Shown: positions 18,401 to 29,087 of the stretch, piece after piece
Layout: each line of letters begins with the position of its first letter
Position numbering within the stretch: the stretch's first letter is position 1
Assembly: GCA_018242445.1 (NCBI GenBank)
Contig: JAFEBW010000007.1
Location: forward strand, 44,822-108,821
DNA from: Pseudomonadota bacterium
Lineage (GTDB): Bacteria > Pseudomonadota > Gammaproteobacteria > Xanthomonadales > Xanthomonadaceae
Reading direction: 5' to 3'
Length of the DNA: 64,000 bases
Notes under the pieces: generated by a model
What the model was told of the DNA's origin: nothing
Seen by the model: the letters and a program-made list of their open reading frames with translations, nothing else
Database searches by the model: none
Program-made: the position numbers and the translations under genes

Positions 18401-19844
18401 TGGTGTAGGCGTAGGTGGTCGTGTGCGCCTGATTGGCAACGCCATGCACCGTCAGGTTGATCTGGCTGACCGAGGCCACGCGCTGGGTGGTGGGGTCGTA
18501 GGTGTAGTCGGTCTCGCTGTATCCGGGAACCACGACCTTCAGCAGCCTGTTGGTGCCCGGCGTGGCATCCCATGTGTACTGCGTGGTGCGCGCTTCGGGC
18601 TGGCCGGATGCCTCGACCTTCTGCTGCAACTGGCCGTTGGCGGCATACGTGTACACCGTCGTGTTGCCGTTGAAGTCGGTGACCTGCTTGTCGTAGCCGT
18701 TGGCGTCGTAGGTGTGCGACTTGCTCGTGTTCGGGGTGTTGGCGCCACCGGTGCCGCTGGTGCCGGCAATCAGCCCGTTGACGAAGCTGTAGGTCGTCTG
18801 CCGCCCCAGCGGGCTGGTCTCGAGAACCGAGAGCGTGTTGTTCGTGCCAGGGGTGTACGCGAAATTGTAAACGACGTTGTTGCTGTTCACGCCGAGGCTT
18901 CTCGTGGTCGCGTAGCCGTTGCCGTCGTAGGCGAAGTTCGCGAAGCTTTCGTCGTCGATAGTGACGTTGGTCAGGCCGCCGGGATATCGGCTGTCGCCAT
19001 AGCCGTAATAGGTGAACGACGTGACACCGGCTGGCGAGACGCTTTCCGCATGCTGCAACAGGTTCAACCCGGAACCGAGGGCATTGGCTGCGTAGGTGTA
19101 CTCATGGGTGTTGCCGTCCGGACCGGTCACCGTCACCAACTGGTTGCCGCTCCAGGTGAGGACGATCTTGCGGCCGTTGGTGTGCGTGACTGATTGCAGG
19201 TAGTTGCTCGCGTTGTAGGCGAACGTCCAGCCGACGTTCTGCGCGTCGACGATGGACATCACGTAGCCGGTGGCGCTGTAGCGCTCGACGCCCTGATGGT
19301 CGTTATGCAGCGTATAGCTGCCGTCGGCATTGCGCACGATGTAGGCGATGGGCGAGGGCTTGGTTTCCAGCCACCGGGCCTGCGCGGCGTTGTAGACGTA
19401 CTTGATGCGGCGGCCGTCGGGCAGGTGCGCCCACAGAACCAGATTGGTCGTTCCCGTCGGAGGCGTTGTGCAGACTCCGCCCGGATACGGGTAGCACGCA
19501 CTGCCAAAACTGCTGTTGAACGAGAGCTTGTAATCGAAATTGCTCTGCCACTTTGCGCCGAAGATGCCGACGCCGCCCCAGTAGTTATTGAATGTGCGCG
19601 TCAAAAACAGCGCCATCTCGCCCTTGCCGCTGACATCGGTCTGCGGGAAGACCAGATTGCCGGTGGCATACACGATCGGCCCGGAACCCTGGCGCAGCGC
19701 ACTGGCATCCAGACCCCAGTCCACCTGACCGAGGTTGTAGCCGGTGCTGCCAGTGTCGGCGGCCGCCGGCGCGACACAGGCGACAGCGCCCACAGCCAAC
19801 GCGAGGGACATCAGGAGTTTCGAGAGCGTGTTCGAGAAAGCCAT
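15432..19844 (-). CDS. Secreted RHS/YD-repeat protein with AT-rich variable C-terminal tip
   Basis: A 1470-residue protein. Start ATG 19844 gives a Sec signal peptide (SKLLMSLALAVGAVACVAPAAA), better than the longer frame from 19904. The N-terminal part (FNNYWGGVGIFGAKWQSNFDYKL) resembles the DUF6531-like entry of RHS proteins. It is followed by about 900 residues of YD repeats (YDANGY, YDHLNRKIG, YDAGGRRTGYTRADG and others) expected to form a hollow beta-cage. The RHS core signature spans about residues 1160-1255 (DQLGRPEIV, then GRYVESDPLGL). The last ~210 residues are Asn/Gly/aromatic-rich with no recognised toxin motif. GC content falls sharply at about position 16110, where the tip begins, suggesting tip replacement by recombination. 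Confidence 0.88.
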   Translation of the reverse strand: MAFSNTLSKLLMSLALAVGAVACVAPAAADTGSTGYNLGQVDWGLDASALRQGSGPIVYATGNLVFPQTDVSGKGEMALFLTRTFNNYWGGVGIFGAKWQSNFDYKLSFNSSFGSACYPYPGGVCTTPPTGTTNLVLWAHLPDGRRIKYVYNAAQARWLETKPSPIAYIVRNADGSYTLHNDHQGVERYSATGYVMSIVDAQNVGWTFAYNASNYLQSVTHTNGRKIVLTWSGNQLVTVTGPDGNTHEYTYAANALGSGLNLLQHAESVSPAGVTSFTYYGYGDSRYPGGLTNVTIDDESFANFAYDGNGYATTRSLGVNSNNVVYNFAYTPGTNNTLSVLETSPLGRQTTYSFVNGLIAGTSGTGGANTPNTSKSHTYDANGYDKQVTDFNGNTTVYTYAANGQLQQKVEASGQPEARTTQYTWDATPGTNRLLKVVVPGYSETDYTYDPTTQRVASVSQINLTVHGVANQAHTTTYAYTNNTTNGMLQTMVVDGPVPGPSDKVTTTYSTAGDLASVTNNLGQATTYSGYNALGEPGQVVGPNGDTTAYTYNTWGLVANVQTSPNGVAANTTYTYTSEGQLASVTTPDGVTENYVYNDSRQLIAKYKNAFGTVAGGAGLEEEDYLYDVGGDVVEVDETARNGSWREYCTKPIKGMAGEPPDCAAWGYGFRGTSTIVSKAFRSYDGLGRPWVVTGNNGQKFTNAYDNNGNLTSATDSLGHTTLYSYDHLNRKIGTIDANNGTTLIGYDAGDHVASVVDPRYLVTTYVYDGFGQLWARSSPDTGTVSFAYDAGGRRTGYTRADGTVTTYTFDGLNRVQTATAGGQVQTFSYDACTHGAGRLCGVSDAFNGTTDNLATAYTPEGWVASQSSVVAGNTYNTAYAHDNMGRVTGLTYPNGVVANYAYTGGKLSSATVTINGTTSNVATGLTYQPYAGVAGWIYGNNLVRTNDYDLDGRLTGISTTVPSSTVLQSLTFGYDANNSITAITNGVNASLTQSFSYDPLIRLTGASSGIANSTTWTYDADSNRSSQTAFLSSTYNLSSSSNELTSVSGAATGTGAARTFGYDLNGNRTSDSGTSGAIAYHYDPFNRMDRATKGGAITTYHVDPQGRRVYKSTGSAWTRFVYAIDGALASESSNAGTTDYLWMGGALVGMVRNNTLYMVHTDQLGRPEIVTNAAQAVVWRASNFAFDRTVTLDTIGGLNIGFPGQYYDAETGLWNNGFRDYDASLGRYVESDPLGLDAGINTFGYVGGNPIFNSDSSGLIVDGQQMPQWQIAEWNDLSNQTWNELSNARMPDYYAFNFTFDNINISIDATRYYDVFLGVGRPTGDGFSISVNWMSGGKPNQNRLNSYLSDYSFTVAGYYYLGGSFSWNNSGSAFGFGAGMGGWGGSGDWNTLLGNWDTGEFYFNPWANPWSLFGSGNSNSSNQSGGGSGSGGGADGGVDSGDPFGPGPGNVDGSPGQTGSHIPARDDGK

Positions 19845-20538
19845 GTGGAGATCCGAAAGGTTGGAACAGCAAGGTGAGAGGTTCAAGCTACTGTGGTGTC
19901 TCACAAGTAATTTGAACTAATTGTGCTGCAATTTGTCTATGAGTTTTCGGTGACGGAGACTCAGGCGATGTCCAGAGCGGGGAGACCGCTGAACGGGTTA
20001 CAGCACAAAGCCAACCGCAGCGGCGGGCGGATGGCAAACACGTCTGGACTGCAACACCAGCTCACGCAGCTGCAGTCGGAAAGACAGACCACTGCATCGC
20101 CAGCACATGCCTCGTGCTGGCAAAGCGACACGGCCTATGGATTCCCCGGAAGGATCAGAACCTTCACGACTGAGACACAACGAACCCCGAACACCCAGCG
20201 CCACAGCCCGTGAGGCGCGTCACAATATCCGAGAGATGGTGAAAATTTCCTTTCGGAGATCGCGAAGCAGTCCGAGCGAATGGGGGACGCCATCGGATTT
20301 CGCCCTTGCCGAGATCCACTCCTCTGGCGGCTGACGAGGGGGTTATTTCGCGCCAGCGCGCATGCTAAAATTGCGCTCACAAGTCGTTCTTTTTGCTGCA
20401 AAAACGCCCGCAAAAAAGGAAAAAAGGCTCTTCGTGGAAACGTGTGGGTGATTCAGGCTCTGTGATTCGGCTGTAGGCCGCGCCAGCCATGGCGCTGAGG
20501 CCTGTCGACGGCGGCTCGGATTCTGGCACGCTTGGGCG
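19845..20538. other. Intergenic region upstream of the RHS gene, no gene recognised
   Basis: Several short open frames exist, but none has recognisable similarity or codon bias. The RHS promoter should lie here on the minus strand; I could not identify clear -35 or -10 boxes. Composition is mixed, with A-rich patches near 20390-20430, consistent with old insertion debris. Confidence 0.4.
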
Positions 20539-20678
20539 ATGGCCAGATCACTTCCTCGCAAGCGGCGTCTGCTCGACGCTTACGCCTTCCCCGGCTTCCG
20601 TCCCGAAGCGATCGTCAAGGGCGTCTTCGGCGATCCCAAGCTGAGGGTCGGAAAAAAGGGGAAAAAAGGGGCAGGGGG
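20539..20678 (+). pseudogene. Fragment of a short conserved ORF associated with mobile elements
   Basis: The frame from ATG 20539 encodes RSLPRKRRLLDAYAFPGF and PEAIVKGVFGDPKLRV, which I recall as the conserved start of a short proteobacterial ORF often found beside transposase genes. After about 37 codons it runs into A/G-rich sequence and the RAYT-type element at 20679, so the frame is truncated. The family assignment is from memory and no function is known. Confidence 0.5.
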
Positions 20679-20730
20679 AAAAAGGGGCCAGAGTAAATTA
20701 TCGTTTGAAACGAGCGTTTAGATTTTGGCG
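20679..20730 (+). repeat. RAYT-flanking element, distant copy
   Basis: GGAAAAAGGGGCCAGAGTAAA, then TTATCGTTTGAAACGAGCGTTTAGATTTTGGCG, matches the elements around the transposase 6 kb upstream. The preceding sequence (20651-20678) contains stuttered copies of its A-run/G-run end. This shows that the element is dispersed and not confined to the transposase locus. Confidence 0.85.
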
Positions 20731-21074
20731 ATTCGGGGACGCCCGAAGGCGTGACCACCACCGGGAAAAAGGGGTGAAACAAGGACACCCACTTTTCTGC
20801 ACGGAGGCCCCAAAGTGGTGCGTACAGCGCCAACGTGCGGCGGACGAGCCCCCTTCCGCGCGAGGGTCGGCAGCCTACATGGGAGGCGTTAGGATTCTCT
20901 TCCGGCAACGATCGAAAATACGCAGGGACGATCGCAGACCCATTCGACCTGTTCCGCAAGGGCACGGAGGCTCGGCCTCGTCCTGTCCGTCAGCGACGAA
21001 CCGCCCGTTTGGGGCACTCGGCTGACGCACTCCGCCCCACCTTGTCGCAACGAGTGCCCGCCGATTCGCTCAGT
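20731..21074. other. Intergenic region downstream of aroE, nothing recognised
   Basis: About 340 bp between the RAYT-type element and the aroE stop codon. No coding sequence, RNA gene or clear palindrome was identified. Confidence 0.4.
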
Positions 21075-21917
21075 TCATCCCCGGCCCGGCCTTTCCCGGC
21101 GCAGCAGTTCGTACACCGGTTCGGTCTGCGGGCGCACGCCATGCCACAGCGCGAACGCCTCGGCGGCCTGTTCGACGAGCATGCCGAGGCCATCGACGGC
21201 GTCATGGCAGCCCGCGCTGTGCGCCCAATCGATAAAGTCGTTCGCTGCATCGCCATAGCCCAAGTCGACCGCCAATGTACTTCGGCTGACCAGTGATGGC
21301 GGCAGTTGCAGGCGTGCATCGGCGCGCGCGGCCGCGGTGGCGTTGATGATCAGATCGAATGAACCGAGCGATTCCAGATCATTCCATGCGCGCGGGTGCA
21401 CACGGCCAAGTTGGCCCAGCGCGGCGGCCATCGCCTCGGCGCGTCCGGGCGAGCGGTTGACGATGACCAACTCGCCGATGCCGGCATCCAGCAAGGCCGG
21501 CGCAACACCCGCCGCCGCCCCTCCGGCACCGAGCAGCAGGCTGCGGCGGCCGCGCAGGTCGTGCTGATGGCGCATTGTGAGGTCACGCACGAGGCCGATG
21601 CCGTCGGTGTTGTCGCCGAACCAGCCATCGCCACGGCGGACGAGGGTATTGACCGCGCCGCAGCGGCGCGCGCGCGGGCTGGCGTCGGCGCACAGGGCGA
21701 GCGCGGCGGCCTTGTGCGGCAAGGTGACGTTGCCGCCCGCACCACCGTTGCGGGCGAATCGCGCCAGCGCCGCAGCGAAATCCTCCGGCAATGCATCGAT
21801 CAGCGCGTACTCCATCGTCACCCCGGCTTGCTGCGCGAAGGCGGCGTGGATGCGCGGGGACAGCGAATGCGCGACGGGGTGGCCGAACAGGGTGTAGCGC
21901 GAGTTCACTGCGTTGAC
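21075..21917 (-). CDS. aroE: Shikimate dehydrogenase (NADP+)
   Basis: A 280-residue enzyme reducing 3-dehydroshikimate to shikimate in aromatic amino acid synthesis. Substrate-binding [10 protein letters not shown] lies near the N-terminus, catalytic Lys and Asp in NVTLPHKAA and DNTDGIG, and the NADP-binding loop is GAGGAAAGV. The family usually has only 4-8 residues before [12 protein letters not shown], so GTG 21917 (or GTG 21908) is more likely than ATG 21953, which would add 12 residues. Upstream ribosome binding sites are weak for all options. It lies 115 bp downstream of hemB on the same strand, with a dispersed repeat between. Confidence 0.92.
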   Translation of the reverse strand, partial: VNAVNSRYTLFGHPVAHSLSPRIHAAFAQQAGVTMEYALIDALPEDFAAALARFARNGGAGGNVTLPHKAAALALCADASPRARRCGAVNTLVRRGDGWFGDNTDGIGLVRDLTMRHQHDLRGRRSLLLGAGGAAAGVAPALLDAGIGELVIVNRSPGRAEAMAAALGQLGRVHPRAWNDLESLGSFDLIINATAAARADARLQLPPSLVSRSTLAVDLGYGDAANDFIDWAHSAGCHDAVDGLGMLVEQAAEAFALWHGVRPQTEPVYELLRRERPGRG

Positions 21918-21957
21918 GCGAAAGAAGGATTGACCTTCATCCTGCCAGCACATTCCG

Positions 21958-22030
21958 CCATTGCCCCCGTTTGCGGGGGGAGTTGTACGAAAGTCTCATT
22001 CATCTTCGGGGTGGTGCCAGTCATCATGGT
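21958..22030. repeat. Dispersed ~75-bp intergenic repeat, copy 1
   Basis: The sequence TTGCCCCC ... GCGGGG ... CGAAAGTCTCATTCATCTTC GGGGTGG-GCCAGTCA aligns with 40374-40452 along its whole length. It occupies nearly the whole hemB-aroE gap and contains an imperfect CCCCCG/CGGGGG palindrome. Confidence 0.8.
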
Positions 22031-22032
22031 CG

Positions 22033-24316
<2,284 letters not shown>

Positions 24317-24320
<4 letters not shown>

Positions 24321-25870
24321 CCACCGCGCCCGCCCTGTCCGTGCACGGGCTGTCGGTGGCTCTGGCCGACCGCCCGCAGCCCTTGCTCGGCCCGCTGGAC
24401 CTGGAAATCCACGCCGGCCAGTGCCTGGGCATCGTCGGCGAGTCCGGCGCCGGCAAGAGCCTGGCCACGCTCGCCCTGCTCGGCCTGCTGCCGCCCGCGC
24501 TGCGATCCAGCGGTGCGCTGCAGGCTGATGGCCGCGCCATTGAACTCGGCTCGCGCGCGCATGCCGCCTTGCGCGGGCGCACGCTGGCGTGGGTGCCGCA
24601 GGATGCGCTGGCGGCCCTGCATCCGCTGCGCCGGATCGGCGCGCAGGTGGACGAAATGCTGCGTGCCTGCGGCGAACGCGGCAATCGTCGCGGCCGCGCG
24701 CTGGAACTGCTCGCGCGGGTCGGCATGCCCACGGCACGGGAACTGCTCGACCGCTACCCGCACGAGATTTCCGGAGGGCAACGTCAGCGCGTGTGCATCG
24801 CGCTGGCGCTGGCCGGCCGTCCGCGCATCCTGCTCGCCGACGAGCCGACCTCGGCGCTCGACCCGCGCATCGGTCGCGGCATCCTCGACCTGCTCGACAC
24901 CCTGCGCCGCGAGCTCGGGCTGGCCGTGCTGCTGGTCAGCCACGACCTGCCGCTGGTCGCCACGCTGGCGCAGCGCGTGCTGGTGCTGCATCGCGGCCAG
25001 TGCGTGGAAACCGGCGCGACCGCTGCGGTGTTCGCTACCCCGCAGGCTGCCTACACGCGCGCCCTGCTGGCCGCCGCCGAGCTGCCCGCTGCGCCGCCAG
25101 CACAAGCCGGCACGCTGCTGCTGCAAGCCGATGGCCTCGCGGTGCGTTATCCGCGCGCGGCGCAGGATGCCCTGCAAGCGACCTCGCTGGCACTGCATCG
25201 CGGCGAATGCCTCGCGCTGGTCGGCGAATCGGGCTCGGGCAAGTCCACGCTGGCGCGCGCCACGCTGCGCCTGCTGCGTGCGGCGGTGCGCGGGCGCATC
25301 GTGCTCGACGGCATCGACCTGTCCGCGCTGCGACCGCGCGCGCTGCGCCCTTTGCGCCGACGCATCGGGGTCGTGTTCCAGGATCCGTTCGCCTCGCTCG
25401 ATCCGCGCATGCGCGCGGCGCAGATCGTGGCCGAGCCGCTGCGCATCCACGGCATCGGCGATCCACCCACGCAGCGCGCCCGCGCCGCCGAACTGCTGCG
25501 TGTGGTCGGCCTGCCCGCCGACGCGCTGGATCGGTATCCGCATCAATTCTCCGGCGGCCAATGCCAGCGGATCGCCATCGCCCGCGCGCTGGCGACCGAT
25601 CCGGACTTGTTGGTCTGCGACGAGGCGGTTTCCGCGCTCGACGCACGCAGCCGCGCGGCAATCCTGCGTCTGCTCGCCGACTTGAAGCTGCAACGCCAGC
25701 TCGCCATCGTGTTCATCACCCACGACATGGACGCCGCGCGCACGCTGGCCGACCGCATCGCGGTGATGCAAGCCGGCCGCATCGTCGAGACCGGGCCGGC
25801 CGCCCAGGTGCTGCGCGCGCCGGCGCATGCCTACACCCGCGAACTGCTGGCCGTTCGCGCGGCAGTCTGA
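24317..25870 (+). CDS. ABC transporter ATPase with two fused nucleotide-binding domains (OppD-OppF/YejF type)
   Basis: A 517-residue protein with two complete ABC domains. Domain 1 has Walker A GESGAGKS, signature ISGGQRQR and Walker B ILLADEPTSALD. Domain 2, from about residue 265, has GESGSGKS, FSGGQCQR and LLVCDEAVSALD; its Walker B has DEAVS where DEPTS is typical, as in OppF/DppF-type domains. Both have D-loops and switch His residues (SHDL, THDM). Single-chain ATPases of this kind power oligopeptide or microcin-type uptake (YejABEF, GsiABCD). The start ATG 24317 overlaps the permease stop, implying translational coupling. The missing partners must lie elsewhere or are lost. Confidence 0.92.
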
Positions 25871-26055
25871 GCATTCGCGCCATCCAGGCGCCCGATGTAT
25901 CCCCGACGCCACGTTGCGACGGGTCGAGCCGGGCCGGCAATTGCATGCGCAGATGAACGCCGATCGGAAAGTTTTCGTTAGACTCTTGCAAACATTTCGT
26001 TATTTTGCTACAGAGGTCTCACAACGATTCATCGCAAGCCCTTGAAGGTGCAGAC

Positions 26056-26532
26056 GTGACGAACCTTCTCCTCGCCCTCGCCGCTTTACTCACCCTGGCG
26101 CTGTACGCAACGAGTTTCCGGCGCGTGCCCGAGGGTGAGGCATGGACGGTGCGCCGCTTCGGCCGCTACGTGCGCACCCTGCAGCCCGGCCGCCACGCGG
26201 TGTGGCCCTTGCTCGACCGGATCGGCCGCCATGTGCCGCTGACCGGGCACCACGTCGAACTGCCCGCGCGGGCACTGGGTCGCGACGCGGGCGGTGCCGA
26301 CCTGTATTTCCAGATCCTCGACCCCCTGCAAACCGGCGAGCGCCTCGACCGCGTGGACGAATGGGTGCGCGATCACGCCGACGACGCCCTGTCGAGCATG
26401 ACCTGCGACGTGCGGCCGCAGGCGAGCCATGCCGACCCGGAACTGGCCGACGCGATCAAGGACGAACTCAACCGCCGCCTCGGCAGCAAGGGCCTGCGCG
26501 TGGTTCGCTGCGAACTGGTGGCGGAGGCCTGA
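26056..26532 (+). CDS. Short membrane-anchored SPFH/stomatin-like protein
   Basis: A 158-residue protein from GTG 26056, seven bases after GAAGG. One N-terminal hydrophobic helix (NLLLALAALLTLALYAT) is followed by RRVPEGEAWTVRRFGRYVRTLQPGRH, the recognisable opening of SPFH (band 7) domains. The rest covers only about half an SPFH domain (YFQILDPLQ, RDHADDALSSMTCDVRPQ) and lacks the usual long coiled-coil C-terminus. SPFH proteins form membrane microdomain scaffolds or protease regulators. The truncated length suggests a reduced variant. It stands alone, facing two convergent DUF202 genes. Confidence 0.72.
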   Translation: MTNLLLALAALLTLALYATSFRRVPEGEAWTVRRFGRYVRTLQPGRHAVWPLLDRIGRHVPLTGHHVELPARALGRDAGGADLYFQILDPLQTGERLDRVDEWVRDHADDALSSMTCDVRPQASHADPELADAIKDELNRRLGSKGLRVVRCELVAEA

Positions 26533-26601
26533 ACAGCGAAAGAGGCTGGGGGCAATGTCCACTGCAGGCGGTCAATCGTACCCGCTGCTGCTGCCCGCCC
26601 G

Positions 26602-27033
26602 TCACTGCGGGTAAACGCACATCGCCACGAGCAGCGCCGCACCCACGGCAGCCATCGCCATCGCGAAGCCAAAGGCCAGCCACGGCGTGTGGTACCAGAC
26701 ATGACGGCGGATTTCGCGCTGCCAACGCAGGCCGTACAGCAGGAAGCGGATGCCGGCCGCCAGCAGGATCAGGATTCCCAATCCGACCAGGGTCACGCCG
26801 GCGGCAAGGCTCAGCAGATGCGGCCACAGCGCTGCCTGATCGGAGACCCGCCACGGCGGATGCCGCATCAGTTCGCCGAAGCGATCCACCGCGATGCCGA
26901 AGATCATCAGCCCCAATGCCGTGCGCGTCCACACGGCCAGGGTGCGTTCGGTATTCATGTACGAGCGCTGCATCGACAATTCGGTGAGCACCTGCATGGC
27001 AGCCAACTGCTGATCGGGTATGGGATCGGTCAC
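26602..27033 (-). CDS. DUF202 family membrane protein (second of a tandem pair)
   Basis: A 143-residue inner-membrane protein. The DUF202 signature NTERTLAVWTRTALGLMIFG is followed by two more hydrophobic segments (LLSLAAGVTLVGLGILILLAAGI and LAFGFAMAMAAVGAALLVAM). The family, represented by E. coli YidH, has no defined function. It is 21 bp downstream of a paralog of identical length with which it is likely co-transcribed, suggesting an ancient tandem duplication. Confidence 0.82.
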   Translation of the reverse strand: MTDPIPDQQLAAMQVLTELSMQRSYMNTERTLAVWTRTALGLMIFGIAVDRFGELMRHPPWRVSDQAALWPHLLSLAAGVTLVGLGILILLAAGIRFLLYGLRWQREIRRHVWYHTPWLAFGFAMAMAAVGAALLVAMCVYPQ

Positions 27034-27054
27034 GTCGTTCTCCCCAAGGCGGCG

Positions 27055-27486
27055 CTACAGGCGGAACAGCAGCAGGCTGATCGTCAACACGCTGCCGGCG
27101 ACCACCGTGGCGGATGCGAAGGCGAAGGCCAGCCACGGCCCGAAAGCGCCGGATTCGGCAAACTCGCGCGCCCAGCGACGGCGATACGCCTGATGGCGGA
27201 TGCTGCAGGCCAGCGCCATCAGCGTGCCCAATACCAAGAGGGCGATGCCGACCACACCGAACAGCGGATCCGGCGCGAGCGGCGTGCCCGGATGCAAGCG
27301 CGGCCCCAGCAGCACGCCGTAGCGATCCAGCACCACGCCCAGCATCAGCAACGAGAGGCTGGTCCGCGTCCACGTTGCAAGCGTGCGATCCACGTTCATG
27401 CAACAGACCTTCGCCTGCTCGGTGATCAGCTTCCGCGCGGGCGCATCGAAGCCGTGCAACAGGTCGTCGTTCGCCGGTTCGCGCAT
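27055..27486 (-). CDS. DUF202 family membrane protein (first of a tandem pair)
   Basis: A 143-residue protein with the same plan as its downstream neighbour: a polar N-terminus of about 30 residues, NVDRTLATWTRTSLSLLMLG, and two further TM helices. Start ATG 27486 (MREPANDDLL) gives the same length as the paralog. Much longer in-frame ORFs upstream run antisense to rsmG and are shadows. The gene is divergent from rsmG, about 140 bp away. Confidence 0.8.
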   Translation of the reverse strand: MREPANDDLLHGFDAPARKLITEQAKVCCMNVDRTLATWTRTSLSLLMLGVVLDRYGVLLGPRLHPGTPLAPDPLFGVVGIALLVLGTLMALACSIRHQAYRRRWAREFAESGAFGPWLAFAFASATVVAGSVLTISLLLFRL

Positions 27487-27627
27487 GCCCTGAAGTCTCT
27501 CACCGAGCCCCGCCGCGTGGCAAAGCGTCCAAGGCTCGCGGCAGCACCCGGATCCGAAGCGTCGCCCCAATCCTCCTCGGGCGGTACAGATGCGGGACAA
27601 TGGCACCCTGCTTCCGCGGCATCGCGC

Positions 27628-28299
27628 ATGACATCCACCGCTCCATCCCTCGACCACCTGCGCCCGGCGCTCGCCGCCGGGCTGGCGGCACTGCGCCTGC
27701 CCGGCGAGCCGCTGGCCGCGCGCCTGCTCGCCTACCTCGATCTGCTGTTGCGCTGGAACGCCGCCTACAACCTCACCGCGATCCGCGAACCGGCGCAGAT
27801 GGTGAGGCTGCATCTGCTCGATTCGTTGTCGATCGTGCCCTTCGTGGGCGGAGCGCTGGCCGACATCGGCTCCGGCGCGGGCCTGCCGGGCATTCCGCTG
27901 GCGCTGGCCGTGCCGGGGTTGCAGGTGACCTCCATCGAATCGGCCGGCAAGAAGGCGCGTTTCCAGCGGCAGGCGCAGCGCGAACTGGGGCTGGACAACT
28001 TCACTGTCGTCGCGGCGCGCGCCGAAGCATTCGCACCGGAACGACGCTTCGACTGTCTTGTGTCGCGGGCCTTCGGTAGTCTTGCCCAGTTCGTGCGCGT
28101 CGGCGGCCACCTGCTGGCGCCGGGCGGGCAGTTGCTGGCGATGAAGGGCGCCGATCCGGCTGCCGAGGTCGCCGCGCTGCCCGCGGGCTGGCAGGTCACG
28201 GCCATGCATGCGCTGGACGTGCCGGGGCTGGACGCGCGACGGCATCTGCTGGTGATCGAACGCGACGGCGATACAACGCAAGGGGACGAGACAGCATGA
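27628..28299 (+). CDS. rsmG: 16S rRNA (guanine527-N7)-methyltransferase RsmG
   Basis: A 223-residue SAM-dependent methyltransferase (GidB) that modifies G527 of 16S rRNA; loss in other bacteria gives low-level streptomycin resistance. The SAM-binding motif is ADIGSGAGLPGIPLAL, preceded by RWNAAYNLTAIR and LHLLDSLS, typical of the family. The start is ATG 27628. Its stop overlaps the parA start (ATGA), a classic rsmG-parA-parB arrangement usually close to the replication origin; dnaA and oriC are not in the window. Confidence 0.96.
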   Translation: MTSTAPSLDHLRPALAAGLAALRLPGEPLAARLLAYLDLLLRWNAAYNLTAIREPAQMVRLHLLDSLSIVPFVGGALADIGSGAGLPGIPLALAVPGLQVTSIESAGKKARFQRQAQRELGLDNFTVVAARAEAFAPERRFDCLVSRAFGSLAQFVRVGGHLLAPGGQLLAMKGADPAAEVAALPAGWQVTAMHALDVPGLDARRHLLVIERDGDTTQGDETA

Positions 28300-29087
28300 G
28301 CAAGGCGCGCATCATCGCCATCGCCAACCAGAAGGGCGGGGTGGGCAAGACCACCACCTCGGTCAATCTCTCCGCAGCTTTGGCCAGCTCCGGCGCGAAA
28401 GTGCTGCTGGTCGATCTGGATCCGCAGGGCAACGCCACCACCGGGGCGGGCATCGACAAGCGGGAACTCGACGCCACCACCTGCGAGCTGCTGCTGCGCG
28501 AGGCGGACTTCGACGCCGTGCGCCAACGCAGCCCGGAGGATTACGACATCCTGCCCGGCAATGGCGACCTCACCGCCGCCGAAATCCATCTGATGGACGC
28601 GAGCGGGCGCGACCAGCGCCTGAAGGAAGCCCTCGAACCGCAGCGCGGCAAGTACGATTTCATCCTCATCGACTGCCCGCCCTCGCTGTCCTTGCTGACC
28701 TTGAACGCACTGGCGGCGGCCGATGGCGTGCTGGTGCCGACCCAGTGCGAGTTCCTCGCCCTCGAAGGCCTGACCGCGATGCTGGGCACCATTCAGACGC
28801 TGATGAAGCGACTGAACCCGGCGCTGCAGATCGAGGGCATCCTGCGCACCATGTACGATTTGCGCAACAACCTCGACAACGCCGTGTCGGCCGATCTGGC
28901 CGCGCACTTCGGCGAGCGCGTGCTGCGCACCATCATCCCGCGCAACGTGCGCCTGGCCGAGGCGCCCAGCCACGGGCAGAGCATCATCGCGTACGATCGC
29001 GCTTCGCGCGGCGGCATCGCCTACCTCGGGCTGGCCGGCGAAATCCTGCGCCAGCGGCGCGAACGCAAGACCACGGAGAAGGGCTGA
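28296..29087 (+). CDS. parA: Chromosome-partitioning ATPase ParA (Soj)
   Basis: A 263-residue Walker-type ATPase that positions chromosome origins with ParB. The deviant Walker A KGGVGKTT occupies residues 13-20, with DLDPQGNATTGAG (Walker A') and IDCPPSLSLLTLNAL (Walker B region). The protein starts almost directly at the ATPase core, without the N-terminal HTH of plasmid ParA type Ia, as in chromosomal Soj. The start overlaps the rsmG stop and the stop overlaps the parB start (TGATG), so the three genes are translationally coupled. Confidence 0.97.
   Translation: MSKARIIAIANQKGGVGKTTTSVNLSAALASSGAKVLLVDLDPQGNATTGAGIDKRELDATTCELLLREADFDAVRQRSPEDYDILPGNGDLTAAEIHLMDASGRDQRLKEALEPQRGKYDFILIDCPPSLSLLTLNALAAADGVLVPTQCEFLALEGLTAMLGTIQTLMKRLNPALQIEGILRTMYDLRNNLDNAVSADLAAHFGERVLRTIIPRNVRLAEAPSHGQSIIAYDRASRGGIAYLGLAGEILRQRRERKTTEKG

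Noticed and set aside
20340..20470. A-rich patch considered as a small RNA or attenuator
   Set aside because: No stable hairpin plus U-tract or conserved RNA motif could be made out by eye.
26005..26532. Longer start (ATG 26005) for the SPFH-like gene
   Set aside because: The additional 17 residues are polar and precede the membrane helix; GTG 26056 has a well-spaced GAAGG and places the helix at the N-terminus.
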